This document shows positions 1-9,764 of a stretch of 19,857 bases of DNA, piece after piece. The notes below the pieces were generated by a model. It did not search any database. It was not told the origin of the DNA and worked only from the letters and a program-made list of their open reading frames with translations. Every line of letters begins with the position of its first letter. The stretch's first letter is position 1. The stretch spans positions 238,832 through 258,688 of the forward strand of contig MU130698.1 in assembly GCA_015039465.1 (NCBI GenBank), in the 5' to 3' direction. This DNA is from Phlegmacium glaucopus (Eukaryota > Basidiomycota > Agaricomycetes > Agaricales > Cortinariaceae). The position numbers and the translations under genes are program-made.

Positions 1-437
1 AGCTAATTTGGTTGGTCAGTAATGCTGCGCCAGTGAAGATTCCTCCAAAAGTGCAATCAGCAACAGAGACTGGGATTGCTTCCTGGATGGAACGTGCAGA
101 CAGTGTGGGCAGACGATTGAATCGAATCACAGCAAATGCTCCCGTCATATATGCTGATCAGATCAGTGCCCAGTTCCTGGTCGACAATGATAAGGACCTA
201 ATTCATAACCATGTTGTTAACCTCAGCAAACTCCAAAAGCTTATTTACAAATATCAGAACGAAATCTACGCTTTGGGGGGTATATGTGAAGAATACCATC
301 TGGCAGACATAATCGTCAAGGATGTCTGCAAGGTTGTTCGGTGGATAGAAGAGTTGTTATGTTATGCGATGGTCGACAGTGACGAGTTCAGGATATTTTA
401 TGAGACACGTAAATTCATGTATCAGATTTTGAATTGA
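1..437 (+). CDS. Unknown protein, 3' part (terminal exon), cut by window edge
   Basis: An open frame runs from the window edge to a TGA at 435-437. The frame stays open upstream of any ATG, so the gene begins outside the window. A CTAAT followed by GTTGGTCAG (3-19) looks like a branch point and 3' splice site, so the exon may really start at base 20. The readable part is about 140 residues, soluble in character and mostly helical, with no signal peptide or membrane segment. It contains an LSKLQKLIYKYQNEIYAL stretch and an acidic, aromatic C terminus. I do not recognise the family. It converges on the minus-strand gene ending at 486, with only 48 bp between the stops. Coding status is likely from length; function is unknown. 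Confidence 0.6.
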   Translation, partial: LIWLVSNAAPVKIPPKVQSATETGIASWMERADSVGRRLNRITANAPVIYADQISAQFLVDNDKDLIHNHVVNLSKLQKLIYKYQNEIYALGGICEEYHLADIIVKDVCKVVRWIEELLCYAMVDSDEFRIFYETRKFMYQILN

Positions 438-485
438 CAGATTTTGAACAAAAATATTATTGGAGATTTTGAAAATGATACATGA

Positions 486-1139
486 CTAGTAGCTATATTC
501 ACGGTAGGGGCAGTTGTCAGTGTAATGACGGACTTCACCATCATCGTTCCTACCGAATCTACCTTCACAGTCGCATTCGTCAAAATCAATGCGAGCCCTT
601 CCGTAGAGATGGGCATTGCGTTCAGCGAGGATTATTGTTTTGTATTGAGCGGCCCTGTCAGTTTCGCCATCATAAATGTCTTCAGGCGCATTAAGAACCT
701 GAGCACCACCTGTTCGGCTAAGAATAAGTACATGATCGGTGATGAAAAAAAAGTGTGTACCGGCTACCCTATCTACGGTTGGTTCGGTCACATTGAGAAC
801 CCCAGGAGCAGCTGAAGACTTCTCCCCTGTTTGGATAGGATTAAATACATCATCAGTGATGAAATAACATACATACCGGCCACGGCTGGTGCCTCCATGT
901 CGGCCCTCTCCATTCGTGCTAAAGCAGTGACAATGATCTCCGCAACACGCTCACCTAAACAAGAATAATTGATCACATTATGAAGACAAAAATTTAAAAA
1001 GATGGAACTAACTCTCTGTGAGGGATAAACCTGGCTCGGGGCCCAGCTGGACGCTCACGCCAAGCTGGCGGAAGGCATGGACGACGACCGCAAACATTTG
1101 TGTTACTGTGTTGATGTGAGCAGAGTCGGAGGTACTCAT
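486..1139 (-). CDS. Unknown 175-residue protein, three exons
   Basis: The proposed structure is complement(join(486..826,877..954,1031..1139)). The exons are 109, 78 and 341 nt, totalling 528 nt, exactly 175 codons plus stop. Intron 955-1030 runs GTTTAT to TTTAG, and intron 827-876 runs GTATGT to AACAG. Both are phase 1 and keep the frame open, which strongly supports the model. The start is the ATG at 1139 (MSTSDSAHINTV). The first third has a hydrophobic helix (FAVVVHAFRQLGVSVQL). The remainder contains HFFFITDHVLIL and an acidic Cys-containing tail (DFDECDCEGRFGRNDDGEV). The three cysteines are too few for a clear metal site. No family is recognised. It is divergent from the gene at 1326, sharing a 186 bp intergenic region that holds the perfect palindrome AGCTTAAGCT at 1284-1293. 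Confidence 0.72.
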
Positions 1140-1325
1140 GATTGCGTGGTAATTACGGTGAATTTTAAGATAACCGTCCAAGTCCTTTTAGTCGTTTTAA
1201 CAAGGTTTTGGAACTATACAGTTTATCGGAAATCACTGGGAACCTGTTTTGAGGCTTGAGAAATCATCCCTGACGCCTGAACAAGCTTAAGCTCATCATA
1301 GGTAACCATCAAACACGTTATTCTA

Positions 1326-2944
1326 ATGCCGGCACCATCCTGGGCAACACCCATTCAGAAGGAATTCCTTTTGGCTCGGCGAATTGATTTCAGCCAAGCT
1401 CAAGCCAACAAAAAACTCAGTACATTTTGGGTTGGACTCTACCGCGATTTTTTTGTGAGATGGCCCGACCAAGCATCCGAATCAGTGGACCCCACCGTCG
1501 AAGGTCAGCAGCCAGAAAAAAAGAAACAAAAGAAGAAGAATAAAAGCTCTGATTTGCCGGTCGTTGAGCTGTCTCACGACAAGTGGGTTTCTATGCGAAA
1601 AAATGTTTGTTTTTACTTTTGATTGAGAAACTTAATCTGACGCTTTTTTTAGAATATCTATAATTGGTATAACAATCACGGTCTCAATAAAGGACGAAGG
1701 TCAGGGAAAGTCGGCACGGTAAAAATCAGCATTGCGTCATGCGCTTCACGACTTCCCACCGAACTACATCTATACTCAAAGCGATATTACGAGACACGAG
1801 TTAAGGCTGCAGTTGATGCCGAGATTGGTGATCGGAACGTGGACTCAAAGAATCGGATTGTAATCATCAACAAACACCTAGCCGAAATTTACGGGAATGA
1901 ATCAGATGAGATCAAAGCAGAGATTTGTGGGGCACTGGAGGAGGAGAGAATGGCAAAGGAGGCGGCAAAGGAAGCAGATAGATCAATCGTCAATGCTAAT
2001 GATTTGACCATGTCCGAGATCGGCTTGTAAGTCATTTCGGTTTCTCTGATTTCATCCTGATTAAACATCGCTATGTAGGGCTCAAGCTAGCTTGCATGAA
2101 ATTATACAAGACTTCTTCGAGGCTATGGAAAAGCGTACCACATGGGCTTTTACAGTGCTAGGGGGAGGACGCGATCCCACTAAGGAAGGAGCAATCCGAA
2201 CGATTGGTATACATGTTGGAAAAAACAGTTATGGACAGACGTTCGCAAAGGCAAACCCTAACTATCGTGAATCCGTTTTGGCTCCGTTCTCAACTTTTTT
2301 GCATTCGGTGTTTTGTAAGTAATGCGATCATGGGTCACTAAATATCATTAATCTCTTCTTCAGCGGAGTCAGAGCGCCATAAATTCACCAACGATAAAGC
2401 CGATGATACTGCTGTTCTCCCCTCAACAACCTCTGCCTCTGACTCATCATTTGTCGTTTCCCCCTCGCCATTGATCGCCTCTGAACCGCCATCCATCGTT
2501 CATAAGGCCGATAATACTGCTGTTCTCCCCTCAACAACCTCTGCCTCTGACTCATCATTTGTTGTTTCCCCCTCGACAACTTCTGCCTCTGACTCGCCAT
2601 TGATCGCCTCCGAACCACCATCCATCGTTCTCCCATCGACAATCTCGCCGGGGCACCCTCTTATTTCGACTTCGAGTCATGCTTCAGGTTCCGACGGCCC
2701 TTTGAGAATGAACAGCAACGCTCAAATTAACGATGAACAAACTGTCAAAGCTGGAGCATGTGGGCAGGTCAAGAAGAGCGATAAGATCGAGAAGCCTTCC
2801 AACAGTGGTACAATCACGTTAGATAACCTCTACGGTCATGGAACAGTGTCGGTAGGTGTTAAAAATGGAGCGTTGGGGATGAATATGGGTGATGGAATGG
2901 ACTGGAGCTTTTTCAGCACAATAAGCAAATGGAGAATAATATAA
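1326..2944 (+). pseudogene. Agaricomycete orphan-family gene, N-terminal and middle part (four exons), prematurely ended
   Basis: Proposed exons are 1326-1604, 1653-2026, 2079-2314 and 2364-2944. The introns are 48, 52 and 49 bp: GTTTGT..TTTAG, GTAAGT..TGTAG and GTAAGT..TTCAG. Their phases are 0, 2 and 1, and all restore one frame. The N terminus reads TPIQKEFLLARRIDFSQAQ then FW, DFFVRWPDQ and a Lys-rich basic run (EKKKQKKKNK). The exon 1/2 junction creates NIYNWYNNHG. This arrangement is, from memory, typical of a large uncharacterised mushroom family, with no function assigned. Exon 4 encodes a Ser/Pro/Thr-rich linker with a tandem repeat. The frame ends at TAA 2942-2944, right after GDGMDWSF, where the sequence departs from its second copy downstream. 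The Trp-rich C-terminal region expected in the family is absent here and lies at 4438-5349, so I call this the front part of a disrupted gene. A short functional product remains possible. Confidence 0.65.
2387..2640 (+). repeat. In-frame tandem repeat in the Ser/Pro-rich linker
   Basis: A unit of roughly 105 bp occurs twice inside exon 4 of the gene above. Each copy reads about AD(D/N)TAVLPSTTSASDSS, then FVVSPS, then PLIASEPPSIV. The second copy carries an additional short internal repeat (STTSASDS twice). The frame is preserved. The first unit is about 2387-2489 and the second about 2490-2633. This is a length-variable linker, and the reverse-strand open frame over it is a by-product. Confidence 0.75.
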
Positions 2945-3149
2945 GACGCTGGATGATAAACAACTGAGCTCATGCTAGATCAATATTCAACGCAGGACGG
3001 TGTTCAATTATTTGAATGGGAACATAGTATTTAAAATCGAGCATTGTCTCATGTGTTTGACGTAGTTCGAATATTCAAACTCAGAGCGTTCAATATTACT
3101 GATGACATACGAAATTAACTGCAGATGATGTCCAACCGAGGTGATCGGA

Positions 3150-3437
3150 CGTTGAATATAACAATCGGAGTTGACCAATGTGATCAACAAAAGCTAGAAA
3201 TTCAACCCTGGAGGGTGTCCAGTGAGGTCATGGATAGTAGAGATTTGAGATCTGGAAGGTGCAATGGAGATGAGGACAGAATAGGAAATCCAGGAGGCGT
3301 CAAAGGAGTAACAATTCGATAGATTCAACCCTAGGAGTGTCCAATGAGCTAATGGTGTTGAATATTGAACACCAGTAGGTGTCATCGAGATATGCAGCTT
3401 GTAAGTCATTATCTGGAGGTGTCGCAATGAGCTCATG
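3150..3437 (+). repeat. Degenerate ~42 bp minisatellite
   Basis: Six to seven diverged units are spaced about 38-45 bp apart. The core is close to CTGGAGGTGTCCAATGAG followed by CTCATGG. Clear copies are near 3205, 3250, 3290, 3328, 3370 and 3413, with a weaker one near 3163. The last unit lies inside what corresponds to intron 2 of the duplicated gene segment that follows. There is no reading frame. Units differ by substitutions and small indels. Confidence 0.6.
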
Positions 3438-4437
3438 ACAGATTGAACATCGCAATGTAGGGTCTCAAACTAGCTATGACAGTGAAATTATACAAGACTT
3501 CTTCGAGGATATGGAAAAGCGGACCACAGGTGACTATTACAGTGCCACCAGGAGGACATCCCACTAAGGATTAGGATGCAATCCGAAGATATGGGCGATG
3601 TAAGTTCGGAAAAAACATTGTATATGGACAGACGTTCGCAAAGGCAAACCCTAACTAACGTGAATCCGTTGTTGGCTCCATTACTCAAAGATATTGCATT
3701 CGGTGTTTCGATAAGTAAATATTGAGATCATGGGTAGCAATAAATATCGATTAATCTCGTCTTCAGCGGAGTCAGAGCGCCATAAATTCACCAACGATAA
3801 CCAGATCCCATGAATACTGCTGTAATCCCCTCAACAACCTCTGCAGCTCTCACTACCAACATTCGTCGATTCCCCCTCGATTCCATGAGATCGCCTCTGA
3901 ACCGCCATCCATCGTTCAAAACGGCCAGATAAAGTCACTGGGGCTGTTCACCCCTCATACTTTATTAACCTCTGTCCTCTGACTCATCATTTGTTATTTC
4001 CCCCTCGACAACTTCTGCCTCTGACTCATGCCATTGAAATTCGACTCCGAACCACCATCCATCGTGATCCCATCGATTCAATCTCGCCGGGGCACCATCT
4101 CTTACATTTCGACTTCGAGTCACCCTTCAGGGTTCCACTGAGCTCTGCTAGTTGAGATATATGAACAGCAGAAGCGCTCAAATGAACGATGAACAAACTG
4201 ACAAAGCTGCAGCACTGTTGGGGCCAGGTGCAACGAAGAGCGATACGATCTGAGAAGCCTTCAAAATCAGCTGGTACAATCACGTTTTTCTAGATATACC
4301 TCTACGGGCATGGAACAGTGTCGGATGGTGTTGAACAAAGACCTGAGCCTTGGGCACGAACATGGGTGATGGAATGGACTACAGCTATTTGCAGGGAAAC
4401 ACATCTATGCCAGGACCAAACAGTGTCAAGAATGTGA
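3397..4437 (+). pseudogene. Second, indel-ridden copy of exons 3-4 of the orphan-family gene
   Basis: The segment repeats, in order, the region 2024-2920: the exon 2 end with GTAAGTCATT, the intron 2 acceptor (ATGTAG), exon 3 (from GAAATTATACAAGACTTC), the intron 3 acceptor (TCTTCAG, then CGGAGTCAGAGCGCC), exon 4 with its linker repeats, and the GDGMDWSF-like motif near 4364. It has many 1-7 base insertions and some substitutions, so no frame survives for long. The exon 3 donor context has changed (GATAAGTAA). It joins directly to the clean C-terminal frame at 4438. It could be a decayed partial duplication or low-quality consensus sequence; the insertion-heavy error pattern makes the second a serious possibility. 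Confidence 0.7.
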
Positions 4438-5349
4438 ATGATGGGGACGGGCTTGGGTGATGGAATAGACTGGAGCTTTTCGCAGGGAAGCTCGTCTATG
4501 GTGCAAGGGAACGAGGCAGGCTGGGGTTTTTTGAATTCATTTGATATGTCGTTGTTTGAAACAGGCGATCAGGATTTTGATGCGGGTTCTATGCCTGTCG
4601 ATAACCCTCTTTTTGATGTGGGTTCTGTGTTGGTTGAGAAGTCACCTCAGGCATTGCACGTATCGTTGTTGGGTACAGGTACTTCACCAACCATGGTCCT
4701 CAACAACCCGATGTCAGACTCAGGTCCTGAACTCATCAACGACTCGGACTCACCAATTGTGACTTCTACCATCGAGTCTACCAATATATCTACCCTCGAG
4801 GAGCAGGATTCGGCTGGAGTGATGGTCCTTGGACCCAAGGACCTGAATGGAAATGGCTCCGGATCGACTTCCACCCCGGACCTTGATGGTTGCATCCTTG
4901 AGAAAGAGAATGTCCCCATCACGGGACCCCGTCAACGAAAGCCGGCTAGTTCAAAGGAGGTCATACCTCTAACCACAAAGGATGCGCTGGTGGTCTTACC
5001 AGATTGGTTGGAGTCGGCTCGAAAATATTTAGAGGAGGATATTGATGCGACGGGTTGGAGGGAGTGCCTTGCGATGTGGGTGAAGTTTGAAAAAGAAGTG
5101 GGTTTGTCAGAAACATCCTCGGTGAGTTTGAAACCTGAAATTCCATACATGTTATTGACCCCCTTGCAGCAACGTTTGACAGCTAAATTACGACCTGCTG
5201 TTCTTTCCAAATGGCTTCAAGCACGCAAATATCACGCCTTGCCAGTTATTGAGGACGAGGGAGTGTTTGCGATCCAGTGGTTGAATTGGTGGAACAGCCT
5301 TCAGCCAGAGTGGCGACGAGGTCCTCAGACGGATGGACAGGATGCCTAA
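4438..5349 (+). CDS. C-terminal part of the Agaricomycete orphan-family gene
   Basis: A clean 303-codon frame ends at TAA 5347-5349. It opens with GDGIDWSFSQGSSS, the same motif that ends the front part (near 2888) and recurs at 4364, so it is the continuation of that gene. Residues 1-165 are acidic, Ser/Thr/Gly-rich and low complexity. Residues 190-295 are a folded-looking region: LPDWLESARKYLEED, WRECLAMWVKFEKEVGL, LRPAVLSKWLQARKY and WLNWWNSLQPEWRR. I associate this Trp-rich end with an uncharacterised mushroom family, with no known biochemical role. A TGA lies immediately before the first ATG (4438), so in the present sequence it cannot be fused to upstream exons without splicing. It may be an isolated 3' remnant or the end of one gene whose middle is misassembled. 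Confidence 0.68.
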   Translation: MMGTGLGDGIDWSFSQGSSSMVQGNEAGWGFLNSFDMSLFETGDQDFDAGSMPVDNPLFDVGSVLVEKSPQALHVSLLGTGTSPTMVLNNPMSDSGPELINDSDSPIVTSTIESTNISTLEEQDSAGVMVLGPKDLNGNGSGSTSTPDLDGCILEKENVPITGPRQRKPASSKEVIPLTTKDALVVLPDWLESARKYLEEDIDATGWRECLAMWVKFEKEVGLSETSSVSLKPEIPYMLLTPLQQRLTAKLRPAVLSKWLQARKYHALPVIEDEGVFAIQWLNWWNSLQPEWRRGPQTDGQDA

Positions 5350-5640
5350 TAAACATTACACGTTGTAAATCACGGACAAGAGCGATGAAACGCTAGGTTG
5401 GACTGATGGAAAGGAGGACCCAAAGGGCTGGTATATAATACTAGTACATCCTAGAGATGAACAAGGCTACACAGAGGGACGAGATACTAATGTACAATGG
5501 GGGCAGGCGGAACTAGAAATGAGGAATTATTTCTGAAAACTAGGAGTCGCAAGGTAACAAACGCAAAGCCACAAAAGATGGGCAGGTCATAGGACCAAAA
5601 AAAGAAAGATTGTCGGTAGAACGAGGACATTACATAAAGG
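5350..5640. other. Gene-free spacer downstream of the orphan-family gene
   Basis: I see no coding frame, RNA gene or repeat here. It would hold the 3' untranslated region of the gene ending at 5349. AATAAA-like TAATAAACA follows the stop directly (5347-5355). Confidence 0.5.
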
Positions 5641-6900
5641 TACAAATTCTGCAGCATTCATATATCAGCCTGCTGTGAAGTACAAATGGATGACGTATGT
5701 ACAAACTAACTATTGTTGTGGATAAGGAGAGTTGAAATACAAATGTTTCTGGAACAGCGCTGACATATGTGTAGAAGGATAAGAGGTTAAGCTAGAATTT
5801 GTAGAACACGAAGGCGAAATACAAACCGACTAGAATTTGTAGAATAAGAGCAGGGACTGAAGTACAAATTGAGCAAGCACTTGTAAATCAAAGGTAGGCA
5901 AAATACAAATACAGCATTTGTAGAAGGGCAAGGCTCGAAGTACAAATTAAGTATTATTCGTAGAACAGGAGAGGGACGATGTACAAATTCTGTAGTTTTT
6001 GAAGAAAGGACAGGGGCTAAATGCGAAGTACAAATGAATAATATTTATAAAACAGCAAGGGACAGCCAAGGATGATGTACAAACTAAGTATATTTGTAGA
6101 ACAGGATAGGGGCCGATATACGAAGTACAAGTAGAGCATTTGTAGAAAGGCAAGGGTCGACATACAAACTAAGTAGTATTTGTAGAACAGCAAGGGATGA
6201 TATTGATGTATAAATTCAGTTTTTGTAGAAAGGACAGGAGCCGAATGTGAAGTACAAGTGAATAATATTTGTAGAACGGCAAGGGACGGTGAAGGATGAT
6301 GTACAAATTCAGTTTTTATAGAAAGGATAGGGGCCGAATACGAAGTACAAGTAAAGCATTTGTAGAATGGCAAGGGTCGATATACAAACTAAGTATATTT
6401 GTAGAACAGCAAGGGATGATATCGATGTATAAATTCAATTTTTGTAGAAAGGACAGGGGCCAAATGTGAAGTACAAGTGAATAATATTTGTAGAACGGCA
6501 GGGGACGGTGAGGATGATGTACAAATTCAATTTTTGTAGAATGGACGAGGGCCCAAATTTGTAGAAAGGAATCACAGGGACCGAATTACAAATTATACAA
6601 CTTTTGTTTATTTGTATGTGAAGTACAAGTGAATGGTATTTGTAGAATGGTAAGGGATGATGTACAAAGTAGAAAGGAGGGTGACAAAATACAAATTTGT
6701 AGATTGGTTGTGTGAAGTACAAAAGGGGAGGGTGAAGCACAAATCAACAAGGGGACGAGATGAAGTATAAAAGAGGAGGGTGAAGTACAAATCTGCAAGA
6801 GGGAGGGGTGAAGTATAAAAAGGGAGGGGGAAGTACAAATCAGCGGCTCTTGTAAGTGGGGGAGGGAGGGACGATGTATAAGGATGAATGACATTTATAT
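5640..6900. repeat. Satellite-like array of TACAAA / TTTGTA half-sites
   Basis: TACAAA(T/G) and its inverse (A)TTTGTAGAA alternate every 25-40 bases, separated by purine-rich linkers such as GGCAAGGGACGAT and GGACAGGGGCCGAA. The core has a higher-order period: the word AATAATATTT recurs at 6037, 6261 and 6480, and TTTGTAGAACAGCAAGGG at 6179 and 6398, giving spacings of 219-224 bp. Copies decay toward both ends. The plus strand is poor in C, so the minus strand has long stop-poor frames rich in Phe, Tyr, Cys, Thr and Ser; these are repeat translations, not genes. Confidence 0.75.
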
Positions 6901-6997
6901 AACATAAGCACTTAGTGGCCGTTTTTGATCAATCGTTTGGGACTATTACAAGGTACTTATTAATGGATATGACACCCACGCCTGCACTATTACAGTG

Positions 6998-7610
6998 TAT
7001 AACGACGCTAAAATACATGAGCTTCTGAGTGCAGGGAATGTATTCTAATCAGCCTTGCACTCCGCAGATACCTCATGGTTTGCGTCACAGTCATCTCAAA
7101 GCACCTCTATTTGTTGAATCGTCCATTTAGACGGTCGGTAACTCAACAGACTAATAGTAGTCGCTCGTTCACCCAACAGTTTGACATGTTAACATCAGTT
7201 TTTTCCGAATCTGTTCTAGTTCATCGGAAGCAAAAATATCTCTTCCTTTCATTGTTGTAATGTGCGAAACTCTTACACTGCTACATCCACTCAATATACC
7301 CAAGGGTGTAAGTCTTTTGTTCAACAATGTTGGCTCCTCGAATCACAGGACTGGAATGGAGCCCGTCAAAACTCATTTGTGCGTTATCTCCGTATATCCC
7401 TTTGTTAAATATTTTAAGATTTATGTTTTAGTCTCGACACTTCAGCTGCTCATAGCCACCGGCCTGCATGTACATATATCCCGAGATTTCTCCTCATGTG
7501 TTCAGTTCCCGAGTAATATCATCAAGCGCAGCTGACTTTACACGCTGCTGCCTCGTTAATGTTCAAACACCTTTTGTATCCATTACCCGGTGAACGGCCA
7601 GTGGCATCCA
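6998..7610. repeat. Block A, copy 1
   Basis: It begins around TATAACGACGCTAAAATACAT and contains CTGAGTGCAGGGAA, ATACCTCATGGTTTGCGTCA and a CCGAATCTGTT..AGTTCATCG stretch. It matches 9945-10530 over nearly its whole length. The small open frames in it do not keep register between copies, so I treat it as non-coding intergenic sequence. Confidence 0.65.
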
Positions 7611-7686
7611 CGGATTTGGCATAAGGCGATCCTAGATATTCTTCTAAATCTGGCGGGTCGATGCTATCATTTAAATTCCGTGGATG
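7605..7686. repeat. Imperfect inverted repeat
   Basis: CATCCACGGATTT (7605-7617) pairs with AAATTCCGTGGATG (7673-7686), with one extra T in the right arm and a 55-base spacer. It lies between block A and block C of copy 1 and could form a cruciform or hairpin. Nothing shows a function. Confidence 0.5.
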
Positions 7687-7729
7687 GGGTCGATTCCGAC
7701 CTTACGCCCAGTTGAAGTAATGGGTAGGT

Positions 7730-8880
7730 TGGAGGGTATTGCAACGGCACACGCAATCGGGCTTGATAAGATTTCAAATCGTTGAAGTTGGGAATCCATG
7801 TCGAAAGAAACAGGGATAAGTATGCCATGGCCAGATATCATTTTTTTATGTGGCGGCTTCGCGATCGAGTCGTGAAGAAAGCTGATTTGTTCCGTTCAAT
7901 TTCTCCCCAGACCATATAATCGATCTGGGTACGAGAACCGGTCCCACGAAAGAAGCTTACCGAGTGACCTTGAATCCAATCGGCGGACCAGTTCCTGGTC
8001 AGACTAACATCCACTGCTTTATAATAGCTTGCCATGTCGACTTGACTTTGTCAAGACGCAAAGACAGTAGATGGATTTCGAATACGCAGAAACGCGGCTC
8101 TAATCCTAGGATACGAACTACCCAGAAATATCCAAGGTGTTTTGCTAGGATGAATAGTAAAACCGACGAGCGGATCAAATGGAGCCGATGAGCGAATGAA
8201 TTGGCAAAGAGTACAGAAGAACTGCCACTGATCTGTTGTGGTATTTTCCTGACGGAGATGTATTATAACATCGGTGTAAGAGAGAAATAAAAATGAATTA
8301 CATTCAATTTTACGAGAGAAGGGTAGAGAGGTGCCATAAAACTGTGTTCTCAGAGAATTGCGAGTCCTTTGTATTTTTTAGCGAGCCGCATGATGGCAGA
8401 TATTCCTGTACTTAATTAATGAGTATTATTTGCATCAAACGTATGAGGAAATTGGATACCTGGTGACTACGGAAGTAACGGTTTTGTGTTTTGCTCTCTA
8501 GAATTAAACACTTTGTTATCGAGATGCAAGTCAGAAAGGAATGAGATTTTGATGAGAATAATCGTGAGAAGATAATACTCATGAAATATTATACAGGTTC
8601 GCCTTGTTATCAATACGTTGCAATAACGGTTGAGAAAAGTTGTTTGATAGGAATCCGCCATGTAAGCAGTCAATTATTTGTGTGGAGACGCGTAAGAGCC
8701 GTGCGAACTGGGTATTATTACCATTTTTGGACTTTTCCAGGTGACTCCGTGACGTTGTCAGGTTCTTCTGAACACTCACATCCATCGATAATGATTCTAT
8801 CTCGCTCAACAACTTTTTCAATTCAAGATAATATCATTCTACCTAGTGTATAATGTTGTACAAAGTGAGGAAGGGCATAT
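7730..8880 (-). pseudogene. Copy 1 downstream exons/3' region of the minus-strand family (blocks D and C)
   Basis: This stretch follows the 5' exons of copy 1 on the minus strand and aligns with 10975-11690 (D) and 13992-15330 (C and D). Two fragments look like former exons. One (8821-8579) reads LKKLLSEIESLSMDVSVQKN and resembles LKRSLNEVEALSMDVSVQK in copy 3. The other (8014-7838) begins MASYYKAVD and has a counterpart MASYYKAAE in copy 3. A donor GTAAG(C/G)TTCTTTC is conserved between copies 1 and 3 after CACTCG. The donor GTGAGTATTATC of copy 3 is ATGAGTATTATC here, so that splice site is lost. I cannot build a continuous frame. These may be exons of a longer form of the gene or of a second gene downstream. 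Confidence 0.4.
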
Positions 8881-8899
8881 AAAAAAGGTACCGACAAAA

Positions 8900-9700
8900 G
8901 AATTATGTATGCTGATTGGATAATTTGGATTGATGAAATTGAATCTCCAGGGATTCAGTATTGTATCCGACCCAGACGAGATCGCAGTCGTCGTCCCTGC
9001 AAAAGCATGTTAGCAATGCTTTTCACAAAATCAAAAAGATACGTACCTTCTTGTACCATCTGCGCTAGTAGTGGTCTCTGCGTCCTCGCCAAACACCCCA
9101 GAATTGGAGGGTTGAGAATTGAGGCGAGGTGAACGTGGATGGAGGTGGGGTCGACATGGATGGATGTGAGGACGAGGGGGACGAGGTGGACGATGGAAGT
9201 GCATGAATGGAGACTCGATATGCCGAGCCGTTTTCTGTAAGCCTCTGAGTCCAAGAGGGACCCTAGGGATCCGTCGTATACCGTTTTTCCTGCTTCTGTT
9301 TGGTTAGTTGCAGTCGGCTGATGGGTTCCCTGACGGGGGTATCGATGCCTCACCAGTTCCTGTGTTGTTGCCAGATCCATGCAATCGGAATGATCTGTTG
9401 CGATCATTCCCAACGTCGCATGTTTTCTGGTTTCACTTCCGAGCCCCCCGTCCTGGGACGCCCTCCGCCGCGTTGAGTGCTACTTGGGCCCCAGCTTGGA
9501 GGTCAATTTTGATGTTGTTCAGCCGTTCCCTGATACGCAGGGCCGATCCAGAATGGCAGGCTGTAGAACAGTTGCGCACCCCAGGGCATAGTGTTGGCCT
9601 GCAAGCCCAAGACGAACGTAGAGAGGAATCGCGGGACAGGTAATAGCTGTTGATTCGGAGGTGGTTGAGACTATGGCGAAGTGGCGTTGTTGTACGTCAT
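8900..9700 (-). pseudogene. Copy 1 of the Ser/Pro/Gln-rich gene, inactivated
   Basis: The aligned start codon is the ATG at 9700 (MTYNNATSP, compare MTHNNSNSNSP in copy 3). Read in the frame of copy 3, there is a TAG at 9673-9671 (codon 10) and a TGA at 9505-9503 (codon 66). Conserved stretches between and after the stops include SQPPPNQQ, QGTAEQHQ and QRGGGRPRTG. The donor of intron 1 (GTATGT in copy 3) has become GGCTTAC near 9220. Intron 2 is still recognisable (GTACGT at 9046 down to TTTTGCAG near 8998). The GGA/GGT-rich stretch at 9125-9200 encodes a Ser/Pro-rich run on the minus strand. Two stops plus a lost donor argue for a pseudogene. Confidence 0.65.
9387..9410. repeat. 24 nt inverted repeat, copy 1
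   Basis: GGAATGATC, six bases, GATCATTCC: a perfect 9 bp inverted repeat within the former first coding exon. Equivalent sites exist at 12250-12273 and 16043-16066, with compensating changes. Confidence 0.8.
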
Positions 9701-9764
9701 ACGTAGCAGGGGGTTGTGTCAAAGCTGAGGGGAAAATTACCAGTGCTGTCGTCCTTGCCATGGG

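Noticed and set aside
5947..6894. Several minus-strand frames of 60-120 codons rich in Phe/Tyr/Cys/Ser
   Set aside because: They are translations of the satellite on its pyrimidine-rich strand and overlap in several frames, with no splice logic.
5640..6900. CRISPR array
   Set aside because: Repeats are diverged and spacers are themselves repeated, the setting is eukaryotic, and there are no cas genes. It is satellite-like sequence.
7075..7535. Plus-strand small frames in block A as a gene
   Set aside because: The matching frame in block A copy 2 keeps register only briefly, and the third copy is inverted and deleted in the middle. This is not conserved as protein.
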